This document shows positions 7,718 through 17,049 of a DNA stretch of 49,864 nucleotides, piece after piece (position 1 is the stretch's first letter; each line of letters begins with the position of its first letter). The notes beneath the pieces are model-generated. The model was not told the origin of the DNA, did no database searches, and saw only the letters and a program-made list of their open reading frames with translations. The stretch covers positions 1 through 49,864 of the forward strand of contig CAZWHQ010000033.1 of NCBI GenBank assembly GCA_964633715.1, in the 5' to 3' direction. The stretch comes from JAUWVG01 sp964633715. GTDB lineage: Bacteria; Acidobacteriota; Aminicenantia; Aminicenantales; Aminicenantaceae. The position numbers and the translations under genes are program-made.

Positions 7718-8737
7718 ATGAAAAAATATGTTGTTCTCTTGATAGTTTGTGTTTTACTTTCAACTTCTCTTTTTGCCGGAGTGGTGAAAAAGTCAAAGAC
7801 CAATGTTACGTTTGGACGGTTTGGGACTTTTTCGGCTCTTTTTACAGATAAAATTGCCGTAGATAAAAAAAGAACGGAATCAGAGATTGCCTTCAAGGGA
7901 AAAGGGCTGGGAGGTCTTGTGATGAAGGCCTTTTTCAAACAGGGCGAAATAGGAGAGATTGTCGATTTATCCGCGCAAACGATCTGTAATATCGATCACA
8001 AAAAAAAGACTTATGTACTGAGCGAACTGGGTAAAATAGCCCAGATGGGGGAGGAAGGGGGTCCTTCTCCCTATGGGCAAGGGGGGAGGGAAGAAACGGA
8101 GAGCTCCATCAGGACTATCCGGAGCGAATTTAGTGTGGATAAGACGGGTGAGACAAAAACCATGAATAATTTTCCCTGCGAGAAATTTACCGTAACCTGG
8201 ATCCATGAGTGGGAAAATACGGCAACCGGACAAAAGGGGACGGATCGCCTTCTCACCGATGTGTGGACAACTCCGTTCACCGATCAAATCAATCAGGCTC
8301 AGCAGGAAGAATTGGAATTCTCCAAAAAACATATGGCGAGTTTGGGATTTGATACCAGCGAGCAGCAGCAGGATATTCTCGGAACAACATGGATGACAAT
8401 GTTTGGTCAAATGGATCAACAAGGTTCTTCTCCTCAGAGGAATTTAACGGAATTTTCCGAAGAGATGGGAAAGATTGAGGGATACCCGGTTGTGATCGAC
8501 GGGAAGTATTATTCCAAAAAAGAAGGCGGAGAGGGAGCTGGGGGCCAGGAAGAAGAAAGAACAAATGTCAGAAATATGCTAGGAAATCTCGCAAAGAAAG
8601 CACTCTCGAAAAAATCTGAGGCATCTGGCGATGAACCGGCTTTTGCCTACTACACAGAGCTGTTGGCGTTTTCTCCAGAGAGTATCAATGTCGAGGAATT
8701 TCAGCCGCCCGCAGGTTATAAACAAAAAGACAAGTAG
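7718..8737 (+). CDS. Exported protein of unknown function (DUF4412-like)
   Basis: A 339-residue protein with a clear signal peptide (MKKYVVLLIV, cleavage after LFAG near residue 21). The body looks like a beta-rich, lipocalin- or DUF4412-like periplasmic protein. It has a block around ICNIDHKKKTYVLSELG (88-104), a later PCEKFTVTWIHEWEN (154-168) and a conserved-looking GYPVVIDGKYY (255-265). The C terminus ends in a PPAGYKQKDK tail of the kind seen when a measured-value protein closes its last strand. There are no enzymatic motifs. It has its own promoter and Shine-Dalgarno and stands alone between the divergent S8 protease and the PilZ gene. The family name is tentative; the export signal and coding status are firm. 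Confidence 0.75.
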   Translation: MKKYVVLLIVCVLLSTSLFAGVVKKSKTNVTFGRFGTFSALFTDKIAVDKKRTESEIAFKGKGLGGLVMKAFFKQGEIGEIVDLSAQTICNIDHKKKTYVLSELGKIAQMGEEGGPSPYGQGGREETESSIRTIRSEFSVDKTGETKTMNNFPCEKFTVTWIHEWENTATGQKGTDRLLTDVWTTPFTDQINQAQQEELEFSKKHMASLGFDTSEQQQDILGTTWMTMFGQMDQQGSSPQRNLTEFSEEMGKIEGYPVVIDGKYYSKKEGGEGAGGQEEERTNVRNMLGNLAKKALSKKSEASGDEPAFAYYTELLAFSPESINVEEFQPPAGYKQKDK

Positions 8738-9066
8738 AAAGAATCTTCTCGATTAATTTTGTGCCTGTCCTTTAAACAGAAAAATTTTTTTTATTTTTGA
8801 TGTGACGACCTGGTTGTCAAAATCGAGACTGAGGCCGCCATAAATCTTTCGGTTTTTGCTGCTCATCTGATTTCTTCTATACACGGTTTATCGCTAAAAG
8901 CATCACACGACTCAATAATCATTTTTGGAAGTCCCGGGCAAAAAAGAACGGTGGCGTCGTGGATGCCAGGCCCTATTCACAGTGATCCCCCTCAAATTCA
9001 CCCCTAAAGGCTATTGACGGAAAACAGCAATTTAATGATTATAGTTGGTGCTCACGGTATAAAATT
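8738..9066. other. Non-coding interval without a recognisable element
   Basis: I see no gene or structured RNA in these 329 bases. There is an A/T run at 8776-8800 after the upstream gene, but no convincing stem before it. A TTGACG at about 9015 with a GATTAT 17 bp downstream is a weak promoter candidate for the PilZ gene. Confidence 0.5.
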
Positions 9067-9495
9067 ATGGCAAAAAAAAGGTCAAAACGAACCTGGAAAG
9101 ATCGAAAAGATAAACGCATTATAGAAGAAAATAAAGCCGTGATTGAATGGGCAAATTATAAGGATCGCAGCAGAAAAAACGCGATCTATGCCTTCACAAA
9201 GGATCTTTCTATTGGGGGAGCAAAAATATTGACGGACGTCAAATTTCCCGTTGACACCATATTTGTCATAACCCTGACATTATCCAGGTCAAGACAGATT
9301 CTCTCCCTTCCCGCGCATGTCAAGTGGGTAAATCCGGTTTATGATGGGGATTTGTATGAGGCAGGGCTGGAGTTCGTCCACGAGCAGCCTCAAGCCATGG
9401 CAGGTTTATTCAAACATCTCTTTGGAAAAGAAATTCGCCCTGCATTAGCTGAGAAACTCGTTGAAGTTGAGGCCAGGTCGAATCGTCCTGCTTAG
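9067..9495 (+). CDS. PilZ-domain (cyclic-di-GMP-binding type) protein
   Basis: This is a 142-residue cytoplasmic protein. The basic N terminus holds an RxxxR motif (R13-KDK-R17). After an IEW strand comes KDLSIGGAKI (45-54), the D/NxSxxG motif. These are the two elements by which PilZ domains bind cyclic-di-GMP. The rest fits a PilZ barrel (FVITLTLSRSRQILSLPAHVKWVN, then YEAGLEFV), followed by a short C-terminal helix. It is a single-domain receptor with no fused output domain and no co-transcribed partner, so the process it controls is not visible. The upstream ribosome binding site is poor. Confidence 0.85.
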   Translation: MAKKRSKRTWKDRKDKRIIEENKAVIEWANYKDRSRKNAIYAFTKDLSIGGAKILTDVKFPVDTIFVITLTLSRSRQILSLPAHVKWVNPVYDGDLYEAGLEFVHEQPQAMAGLFKHLFGKEIRPALAEKLVEVEARSNRPA

Positions 9496-9562
9496 AAGAC
9501 TAGACGACGTTTAAAAAAACAAACTCACTCCCAAATTAAATGTTTGATTTACGAAGATAGGG

Positions 9563-10565
9563 TTATTCGTATCTGAGAGATTTTACAGGGTTGGCCTGAG
9601 CTGTCCTCATTGCTTGATACCCCACAGCCAAAAAAGCGATAAACAAAGCTGCGACTGCAGAAAAGAAAAAAATATCCAATCCAATGTTGACGCGGTAGGC
9701 ATACCTGTTGAGAAATTTTTGCAGGATAAAATAGGCGGCGGGCCACGCAAAAATATTGGAGAAAACAACCCACTTCGTAAAATCCTTTGTGAGCATAAAC
9801 ACAACACTGGTCACAGAAGCTCCCAAAACTTTTCTAACGCCTATTTCCTTAGTCCGCCGTTCAGCCATAAATGCGGCCAGGCCGAACAGCCCGAGGCCGG
9901 AAATCACAATGGCCAGCAGAGTGAAATAGCTTGATATTTTACTGAGCTGAATTTCTGAGCTGTAGATCTCGTTCAAAAGAATGTCATTAAAAAAGAGAGG
10001 ATTAAACGGCATATCCTTTTCGAATTCCGAGAAGGTTTTTTTTATGAATTCAGGACTTTTTCCATCCCATTCCACGGCCCCTGCATGCTTTTTGTGACGG
10101 AATGGATCTGTGGATTATTGAGGAGCGCACTTTTGAATGAATCGAAGTGATCCTGAAGATTTTGTGTGGAAGGAAGATAAAGCAGACTGTTCCTTTCAAA
10201 TCCCAGGTCCTTGTTTTGAATATAGCGAAACTGTTTAAATGTTGTGGTCAAACAAATGATCATCATAATCGAGAGAGAGAACTGGACAACAACGAGGACC
10301 TTGCGAAAGGTCAGGTTTTTAAAACGTGACTGGGCCATTCCCCGGAGGATATTGGCGGTTTGGAATCGAGCGGCCGTGGTGACATCAGGGCATTCTTTTT
10401 CGATGATTCCGGCTAAAGGATAATAGGAGCCCATAAACACCTGTTTTTAATCTGATCTTCATAGAGGTCTGCGAAATTTCCATTTAAAAAAATGAAATCC
10501 TGAGCGGGGATCGTGTGTTTCAAGATGTGGAAAGCCAAAGATGGAAAACCCGCTCTCTTTGACAT
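9563..10565 (-). pseudogene. Decayed FtsX/MacB-type permease with internal deletions and a frameshift
   Basis: Three pieces of one permease follow in the right order on the minus strand. From the ATG at 10565 there is a prefix-domain start (MSKRAGFPSLAFHILKHTIP, ending near FADLYEDQIKN). It is joined directly, in another frame, to the mid-protein segment at 10440-10042 (GSYYPLAGIIEK, FRKVLVVVQFSLSIMM, IQNKDLGFER). A further frame change near 10075-10042 leads to the C-terminal FtsX domain at 9563-10075 (GLGLFGLAAFMAERRTKEIG, ending SLRYE). Compared with the intact copy at 29539-32118, about 350 residues are missing at the first junction and about 150 at the second. It cannot make a working transporter. 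Confidence 0.85.
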
Positions 10566-10567
10566 TA

Positions 10568-10690
10568 TCAATCTGCCTCTTCTGCAAGTTCAGTTCCCTT
10601 GATACCCTTCCACATCAGCTCATTCTGTTGTTTGAGCCGGGATAAAGCCTTAGACCCGCTTTTTGTGAGGCTGTAATATTTTTTGGATTA
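10568..10690 (-). pseudogene. C-terminal remnant of a PadR-family regulator
   Basis: About 39 codons ending at TGA (10570-10568) read SKKYYSLTKSGSKALSRLKQ, then QNELMWKGIK. This matches the end of PadR winged-helix proteins (compare SKRFYEITKEGLKELEEI in the gene at 29207). The DNA-binding half is gone and a TAA lies just upstream. It sits 2 nt before the start of the decayed permease, the same PadR-then-permease order as the two modules at 27-32 kb. Confidence 0.8.
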
Positions 10691-10732
10691 TATGAAGATG
10701 ATAAGTTCATTTGGAGAGGCTTCTAAGTTAGT

Positions 10733-10812
10733 CCAGCGTCATCCCTGTCCATCTGAGGAGTATGGCGGTGCGGTGGGTGGGTCTTCGACGGAGATGGAGC
10801 AGGGTGCGCTGG
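10733..10812. repeat. Large imperfect inverted repeat with a G-rich loop
   Basis: Arms 10733-10754 and 10792-10812 pair as three helices: CCAGCG/CGCTGG, CCCTG/CAGGG and CCATCT/AGATGG. Small internal loops separate them, giving 17 base pairs in all. The 37-nt loop contains GGCGGTGCGGTGGGTGGG (10764-10781), which has four closely spaced G-runs and could form a two-layer quadruplex. The element lies between the decayed PadR locus and the promoter at 10943. It may be a small RNA, a mobile palindrome or a terminator without a T-run. Confidence 0.55.
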
Positions 10813-10942
10813 GCTGAGGAAGCGTAACGTGGTTGCGAATCAATGACCATAATTTAGAACTCATCACGGTTTTGGAAATGCATCCTTGAAAAGATGGCTT
10901 TTTTTACTCCCAAGAAAATAATTCGAGATCCAGAAGAAAGTA

Positions 10943-10972
10943 TTGGATTGGGGAGAAGTTTTGTACTATAAT
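10943..10972 (+). promoter_or_regulatory. Promoter of the CBM9-like/DUF5916 gene, near-leaderless
   Basis: TTGGAT (10943-10948) and a perfect TATAAT (10967-10972) are 18 bp apart. The ATG at 10985 follows the -10 box by only 12 nt, so the transcript would carry about 5 nt or less before the start. No Shine-Dalgarno is present (CTCGCCTCTTAG). Confidence 0.65.
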
Positions 10973-10984
10973 CTCGCCTCTTAG

Positions 10985-13630
10985 ATGAAAAAAATTTGTC
11001 TTTTCCTTGCTATCGCAGTTTATCTTCTCTTTTTTCCTTTGGAGAGAGTTCAGGCTGAAGAGACTCCCTCTCTCCAAGCCATCCGTACGGATAGCCCGAT
11101 CTCTGTTGATGGAAAACTTTTGGAGGCGGTTTGGCAGGCGTCCGGTTTTTCAGGATTCCTCCAATCCGAACCTGACGATGGAGCACCAGCGTCGGAACAG
11201 ACGGTTGTTTGGATTGCCTATGATGAGGAGAATCTCTATGTGGCTGCACGACTCTATGACCACGAACCGGAGGGCATTGTCAGCCGGTTGGGCCGCCGCG
11301 ATGATGAGATAGAGTCCGACTGGTTTACCTTTGCTGTGGATCCCTATTTTGACCGCCGAAGCGGTTTTCAGTTTGAAGTCAATCCTTCCGGTTCGATTAG
11401 AGACGGGACTTTATTTAACGATGAAGGAAAGGATTTTACCTGGGATGGAGTGTGGGAAAGTGCCGCTCAAATTGATGACGAAGGATGGACAGTGGAGATA
11501 AAGATTCCGTATCAGCAGCTCCGCTTTAAGGAAAAATCCTTTTACACCTGGGGCGTTAATTTCATCCGCCTCATCAAACGAAAAAACGAAAAATGCTATT
11601 ATTCATGGATTTCAAGGGAGGAAAGCGGGTATGTCTCCCGGTTTGCCCAGCTCGGCGGTATCCAGGGTATCCAACCCCGCAGGCCTATTGAAATCCTTCC
11701 CTTCACAGTGGGAAAAGCACAGTACAGCCCTGCTGTGGCTGGAAATCCTTTCAGGACCGGCAGCGAATATTCAGGAAATCTTGGATTTGACCTTAGGGCT
11801 TCCCTCCAGACGAACCTGACATTAAATATCACGGCCAATCCTGATTTTGGACAGGTCGAGGTGGATCCTGCGGTGATCAATATCAGCGATTTGGAGACGT
11901 ATTACGCAGAAAAAAGGCCATTTTTTATCGAGGGAAATGATATTTTCCGTTTTGGTTACGGTGGGGCGAATGTGGTCCGCAATCTTGGATGGAGAAATCC
12001 GGCTCTCTTCTACAGCCGCCGGATCGGCCGTTCCCCACAGGGGTATGCCTCCGGACCTGGCTATTCAGACACACCGGATTGGACAACGATCCTGACAGCG
12101 GCCAAGATGACAGGCAAAATTGGGAAGGGTTGGAATCTGGGGGTGCTCAGTGCGGTCACTCAGCGCGAATTTGCAGCTGTCGATTATTTTGGAGAGCGGA
12201 CCAAGCAGGAGATCGAGCCTTTTTCCACCTATGGGGTCATCCGTGCACAGAAGGAATTTGTTGAAGGATTCAGTGGTCTGGGTTTTATGGTCACTGGAGT
12301 TGTCCGCGACCTGAGTTCTTCAAATTTAGGAAACCGTCTTCCCACATCGGCTTTTGCCCTGGCTTTTGATGGCTGGACTTTTCTCGATGAGGACAGGGCT
12401 TGGGTTTTAACAGGTTGGATGGGAGGAACGGCAGTCGCAGGCAGCGAGTCGGCGATCACACGTCTGCAAAATTCATCCCTTCACTATTTTCAGCGTCCGG
12501 ATGTCGACTACGTGCAGGTGGATCCAACGGCGACGAAATTGAATGGATGGGCCGGGCGTATTTATCTCAATAAACAAAAGGGAAATTTTGTCTTCAATAC
12601 CGCCCTTGGCGCTGTTTCTCCGGGATTTCATGCTATGGATATGGGGTATCATTCCAGAGGAGATGCCATTAACGGCCACATTGAGGCAGGGTATAGGAGT
12701 TTTATTCCCGGGAAAATATTCCGTACGTGGAGCCTGACTTTGTCCACCTACCGGACGTATGACTTCAGCGGAAACCGTACGGATGAATACTATAATTTCA
12801 CAACAGCGGCGCAGTTTCTCAATTACTGGAACAGTTCACTTTATCTCAGCTATGATCCCCCGCGGTACAGTCACTATCTGACACGCGGTGGACCGATGGC
12901 CTATTATCCCTATGGAGTCATCGGCCGTCTCCGCTTCGGTACGGATAACCGGAAGAAAGTGGTGCTGTCCTTTTCCGGGCACTACCGGATACACCCCTAT
13001 GGAGCCTATAATTACTCGTTTTCCCTGGGACTGCGGTGGAAACCGAGTGACAATCTGAGTCTCTCCATTTCCCCCGGGTACTCCTGGAGACATTCGGTGG
13101 GTCAGTATGTCAGAAAGGTCAATGACCCTCTAAAAACAGAAACCTATGGTGTCCGCTACATCCTGTCCGATATCATCCAGGAAACCGTACCCATAGAACT
13201 CCGCGTCAACTGGACGTTTTCACCCCAGCTCAGCCTTCAGGCCTACATCCAGCCTTACATCGGGGTAGGGGATTTTTTTCTTTTTAAGGAATTGAGGGCA
13301 CCGAGGACTTTTGACTTCGATTATTTTGAGGAAGGGGATTCGACAATCGAACTCAAAAACGGTGTGTACACTGTCGACCCGGATGGCCCCGGGCCGGCCG
13401 AGCCGTTTTCCTTCAACAATCCTGATTTTAATCTTAAATCTTTAAGGGGGACAATCGTGCTGCGCTGGGAGTACAGGCCCGGGTCGACGATCTATCTTGT
13501 CTGGACCCAGAACCGTGCTGACTACGCCAACCCGGGGGATTTTAGTTTTGGGCGGGATTTTGGTGATCTGTGGGGAGCGAAAGGCGACAACATCATTCTC
13601 TTTAAAGTCAACTACCGTTTCGAATTCTAA
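10985..13630 (+). CDS. Exported CBM9-like domain protein with DUF5916 outer-membrane barrel
   Basis: An 881-residue protein with a signal peptide (residues 1-24, ending VQA). Residues 30-220 match the CBM9-like fold typical of this family: SPISVDGKLLEAVWQ, VWIAYDEENLYVAARLYD, DDEIESDWFTFAVDPYFD and DGVWESAAQIDDEGWTVEIK. From about 240 to the end the sequence is a long run of alternating amphipathic strands with aromatic girdles, ending in KVNYRFEF. This is an outer-membrane beta-barrel of the DUF5916 type, containing the conserved YYAEKRPFFIEG (303-314). Such proteins are common in Bacteroidota and Acidobacteriota; a role in glycan or peptide handling at the cell surface is inferred, not proven. 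It is monocistronic, with a promoter immediately upstream. Confidence 0.88.
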   Translation: MKKICLFLAIAVYLLFFPLERVQAEETPSLQAIRTDSPISVDGKLLEAVWQASGFSGFLQSEPDDGAPASEQTVVWIAYDEENLYVAARLYDHEPEGIVSRLGRRDDEIESDWFTFAVDPYFDRRSGFQFEVNPSGSIRDGTLFNDEGKDFTWDGVWESAAQIDDEGWTVEIKIPYQQLRFKEKSFYTWGVNFIRLIKRKNEKCYYSWISREESGYVSRFAQLGGIQGIQPRRPIEILPFTVGKAQYSPAVAGNPFRTGSEYSGNLGFDLRASLQTNLTLNITANPDFGQVEVDPAVINISDLETYYAEKRPFFIEGNDIFRFGYGGANVVRNLGWRNPALFYSRRIGRSPQGYASGPGYSDTPDWTTILTAAKMTGKIGKGWNLGVLSAVTQREFAAVDYFGERTKQEIEPFSTYGVIRAQKEFVEGFSGLGFMVTGVVRDLSSSNLGNRLPTSAFALAFDGWTFLDEDRAWVLTGWMGGTAVAGSESAITRLQNSSLHYFQRPDVDYVQVDPTATKLNGWAGRIYLNKQKGNFVFNTALGAVSPGFHAMDMGYHSRGDAINGHIEAGYRSFIPGKIFRTWSLTLSTYRTYDFSGNRTDEYYNFTTAAQFLNYWNSSLYLSYDPPRYSHYLTRGGPMAYYPYGVIGRLRFGTDNRKKVVLSFSGHYRIHPYGAYNYSFSLGLRWKPSDNLSLSISPGYSWRHSVGQYVRKVNDPLKTETYGVRYILSDIIQETVPIELRVNWTFSPQLSLQAYIQPYIGVGDFFLFKELRAPRTFDFDYFEEGDSTIELKNGVYTVDPDGPGPAEPFSFNNPDFNLKSLRGTIVLRWEYRPGSTIYLVWTQNRADYANPGDFSFGRDFGDLWGAKGDNIILFKVNYRFEF

Positions 13631-13677
13631 GATTTGTTTTTGCAGCTTTTGAACAATTCCGGATTATCCCTCCGTGT

Positions 13678-15780
13678 CTATTTCTTTGCAGGATTAAGGA
13701 TCAGGTTCTCGATGAAAAATTCCAGCATCCGGTCTCTGCTGATCCCTGAATGGCCGCGGTCGGGGCCGACCATGACTTCGAAACTCTTGCCGGCCTTTTG
13801 GAGTTCTTGAATCAACTGCATAGAGTTGTTGGGGTGAACATTGTTGTCCGCTGTGCCGTAATAGATCATCAAACGTCCATCGAGCTTGTCGGCGTAATTC
13901 ATGGCATCCCCCGCTTCATAGCCCTCCTTATTTTCTTGAGGGATCCACATGTACCGCTCGGTGTAGATGCTGTCGTAGTGATACCAGGCTGTGACGGCAG
14001 AGGAGGCCGAGGCAGCGGCGAATACATCGGGGTGGCGGAGAAGGCACATCGCCGATGCATAACCGCCGTAGGATGTCCCATAAATGCCGACGCGCTTTTT
14101 GTCGAAATAGGGCCGATCCCAAAGGGATTTCACTCCGGCGGCCTGGTCATCTATCTCGATCACTCCCAATTTCAAGTAAATGGAATCCATAGCCCGTTTT
14201 CCCCTTCCTGAGGAGCCGCGGGTGCCAAAGGAAGCGACCAGGAAGCCGAGTTCGGTCAGGGCGTTGGGCATGGCAAAGGTTTCCCGAGCACCGTTCCATC
14301 CGGGGCCGGCGTAAACGCTGACCAGAAGTGGATAGGACTTGGACGGATCGAAGTCTGAGGGAAATTGAAGCATCCCGTATAGATCGCAGGAATCGTCGGC
14401 AGCCCTGAACTTGAGGAGCTCGGCTTTTTTCAGACCAAGTTCCTCGAACTTGGACATGTCGCTTTCAGCCAACAGAACGATTGTTTTCCCTTTGGCGTCG
14501 ACCAGGCGGGTGACCGGAGGCACGTCATGGGTTTGGGCCACATCAATGAAGTATTTTCTGTCGGGTGAAATATTTACCGAATGATTGAACGCGGGATCGG
14601 TCAGCCGAATGTCGTTCTTTCCGTCAAGACCGACGCGGTGAAGTTGAAGCTTCATCGTGTTGTCGCCATCCCGGGCCGTGTACCAGAGGGTTTTGGCCTT
14701 TTCGTCGACCTTGATAATCCGGGAAACCTCGAAAGGATGGCTGGTCAGAGTTGCCAGCAAACGGCCGCTGATGTCATACAGATAGTAGTTGTTGAAGCCG
14801 GTCCGCTCCGAAGCCCAGATGAAACGCCTGCCGTCTTCGAGCCAGGAAATTTCTGGAGAATTCTTCACCCACCCTGTCGGCCACTCCTCACGGAGGATGA
14901 CCCGGATCTTTCCTGTGGATGGATCGGCTGCGCAGAATTCGAGGATGTTTTGACGCCGGTTGGTGCGGTTAAAGAGAATCTCTGTCCCATCAGAAGTCCA
15001 GGAGACTCTGTACACATAGTGCCCGACAACAGAGTTTTCGAAGGGATGTCCACTTCGGACATCCAGTTTGACTAAAGCCTTGGAGGTTAGATCATAGACA
15101 AATATTCCGGCTACAGGATTGGGTTCGCCAGCCTTGGGATATGCCTCAATATCCGCTGAGCTGTAGAGTTTGGTTTGGTCGAGCTGGAGGAAATAATCTG
15201 AGACCGGGCTTTCGTCGAACCGGTAGAAGGCGACCTTTCCGGAATCCGGAGACCACCACATGGCCGTGTTTTGCCCCAGTTCCTCTCCGTAAACCCAGCT
15301 GGCTGAGCCGTATTTGGTCCGGTCCTTCTTGTTTCCATCGGTCGTGACGGCGAACTCGTTCTTTCCATCAGCGTCGCTCAGCCACAGGTTGCGATCGCGG
15401 TAGAAGGCCTTGAGTTTTCCATCGGGCGACTCAGTTTCGGTGTACTGGCGTCCCCGTGCCGGGCCGGTCCTGCGGCGCTGGCCGGAATCCTGGTTGCTCT
15501 CCACCTCACCGACTGAGACGGCTTTCTGCGTCTTGAGGTCAAAATGCCATTTTTTGCCGTCCCTTTCGTAGTCGAAAGATTTTCCGTCCTCAGCCCAGGT
15601 GACTCTTAAGGCTCCAGTCTTGACCGAAGCCCTTATCTCCTGGCTCATCTTTTGGTAAAACTCGTAGCGGGGATAGGTCTTCAGGCGGTCCTGAGGGCCT
15701 GCCGAAAGCAGGGGGCCCAGAGTCAGAAACAGGGCCAGGATCCAAACGATTCTTTGGTCAAAAACACATTGTTTTTTCAC
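13678..15780 (-). CDS. S9-family prolyl oligopeptidase, dipeptidyl-peptidase IV-like
   Basis: A 700-residue exported serine peptidase. It starts at GTG (15780) with AAGGAG upstream and has a signal peptide (about 10-27, ending SAG). Residues 100-440 form the DPP-IV-type propeller, with AMWWSPDSGKVAFYRFDE (about 170-190) and a conserved SWVYGEELG. The alpha/beta-hydrolase domain (460-700) has Ser570 in GTSYGGY, Asp645 in YGTADNNVH and His677 in DRGHSG, so the triad is complete. The enzyme would release Xaa-Pro dipeptides from peptides in the periplasm or outside. Length and motif order are normal. It stands alone; the 256 bases upstream show no gene. Confidence 0.92.
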   Translation of the reverse strand: MKKQCVFDQRIVWILALFLTLGPLLSAGPQDRLKTYPRYEFYQKMSQEIRASVKTGALRVTWAEDGKSFDYERDGKKWHFDLKTQKAVSVGEVESNQDSGQRRRTGPARGRQYTETESPDGKLKAFYRDRNLWLSDADGKNEFAVTTDGNKKDRTKYGSASWVYGEELGQNTAMWWSPDSGKVAFYRFDESPVSDYFLQLDQTKLYSSADIEAYPKAGEPNPVAGIFVYDLTSKALVKLDVRSGHPFENSVVGHYVYRVSWTSDGTEILFNRTNRRQNILEFCAADPSTGKIRVILREEWPTGWVKNSPEISWLEDGRRFIWASERTGFNNYYLYDISGRLLATLTSHPFEVSRIIKVDEKAKTLWYTARDGDNTMKLQLHRVGLDGKNDIRLTDPAFNHSVNISPDRKYFIDVAQTHDVPPVTRLVDAKGKTIVLLAESDMSKFEELGLKKAELLKFRAADDSCDLYGMLQFPSDFDPSKSYPLLVSVYAGPGWNGARETFAMPNALTELGFLVASFGTRGSSGRGKRAMDSIYLKLGVIEIDDQAAGVKSLWDRPYFDKKRVGIYGTSYGGYASAMCLLRHPDVFAAASASSAVTAWYHYDSIYTERYMWIPQENKEGYEAGDAMNYADKLDGRLMIYYGTADNNVHPNNSMQLIQELQKAGKSFEVMVGPDRGHSGISRDRMLEFFIENLILNPAKK

Positions 15781-16036
15781 TCGATTCTCTCCTTAGATTC
15801 CTGAATTTATCTGTATTCGAAGACAAAATGATGTGATGTGCCGCCTCCTGTGGTTTGGTAGATTTCCCTTTGGAAGAATCAAATTCAGGAGTTGCACAAA
15901 TGAATTATGTCGGATAAAACCATCATCGTCAAGACGCAATTTTCACTCCTAGCCGTCGGGATATTCAGTTTGGGCATTCTGTAGAAATTATCTCTCTTTG
16001 ATAAGCGGCATAAATTCGAAGGGAACGTGTCAAATC

Positions 16037-17038
16037 CTAAGGAATACGCGATTTCATCCAGTCTGCGGAGTTGAAGAAATTGGTGACCGCACAACCTGGC
16101 GGCACCAGTTTATCGCAGGCCTCTTGCAGGGAGTCTTCTAGACTTTTGTCCCCCACCGGCAGCAGGTCCTCCAGTTGTTGCAGTGTCCGAGGCCCGATAA
16201 GTGGCGCGGTAATGCCTTCCTGATCTTTTACCCAGAGAATGGCAAGCTGTGAAGGGGACATATCCGCGTCTTTGGCTAGTTTGACGAATCGATTCCCGAT
16301 CTCGATGCCTCGATCTGTAATCCGTTCGGAATAAATCCCTCCCCGAAGTGCGGCCCGGGATCCATCGGGAAAATCCTTGGCGGATGAATAACGTCCGGCC
16401 AACACACCCTGGGCAAGCGGGGCCCATGCCAGAATACCCAAGTCGTATTTCTTGCAAAGGGGCACAAGCTCGTTTTCGATGCGCCTGTCCAAAAGGTTAT
16501 AGGGGGACTGCTCCAGGCTATATTGGGCGAATCCCTTTTGTTCGCTGATTTTTAAGGCTTCCATCACCTTCCAGGCTGGATGTGTGGAGCAACCTATGTA
16601 ACGCACCTTGCCCTGCCGGACAAGATCGGTGAGAACTTCCAGTGTTTCTTCAATTGGAATGACTTCAGATGGCCGGTGGACCTGGTAGATGTCGATATAG
16701 TCTGTTTGAAGGTGTTTAAGGGAATCTTCACAGGCCTTTAAAATGTGGAGACGTGAGAGGTCCCTGTCTTCGGGCCCGGGACCGGTGGGGTAAAACACTT
16801 TTGTGGCCAGAAAAACCTTATCCCTTTTTTTGTTTAAAGCCAAGGCCTTTCCGATAAACCTCTCGCTTTCTCCGGCTGCATATGAGTCGGCGGTATCTAT
16901 GAGGTTGATTCCCTCATCCACGGCACGAAGAACGATCTTTATAGAATCCGACTCAGAGGTTGGATCGGCAAAATTGGCCGTGCCCAAGCATAATGAGGAT
17001 ACTTTTATTCCGGTTTTCCCTAGATTCCTGTATTCCAT
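16037..17038 (-). CDS. Aldo/keto reductase
   Basis: This 333-residue NADPH-dependent oxidoreductase has the (beta/alpha)8 AKR fold. The catalytic residues are Asp48 and Tyr53 (NLIDTADSY), Lys80 (FLATK) and His121 (YQVHRP). The cofactor region near the C terminus reads LIGPRTLQQLEDLL. It resembles YajO/YhdN-type AKRs that reduce sugar or small aldehyde and ketone substrates. It starts 11 nt after the TRAP binding-protein gene, so it is the last gene of the TRAP operon. The imported carboxylate or sugar acid, or a product of it, is a plausible substrate, but this is inference. Confidence 0.9.
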   Translation of the reverse strand: MEYRNLGKTGIKVSSLCLGTANFADPTSESDSIKIVLRAVDEGINLIDTADSYAAGESERFIGKALALNKKRDKVFLATKVFYPTGPGPEDRDLSRLHILKACEDSLKHLQTDYIDIYQVHRPSEVIPIEETLEVLTDLVRQGKVRYIGCSTHPAWKVMEALKISEQKGFAQYSLEQSPYNLLDRRIENELVPLCKKYDLGILAWAPLAQGVLAGRYSSAKDFPDGSRAALRGGIYSERITDRGIEIGNRFVKLAKDADMSPSQLAILWVKDQEGITAPLIGPRTLQQLEDLLPVGDKSLEDSLQEACDKLVPPGCAVTNFFNSADWMKSRIP

Positions 17039-17049
17039 TTATGCCTCGT

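Noticed and set aside
1527..10565. The permease fragments at 1527-1922 and 9563-10565 as one gene split by a large insertion
   Set aside because: Both are on the minus strand, but the earlier part of the protein lies at the lower coordinate, so a simple insertion cannot give this order.
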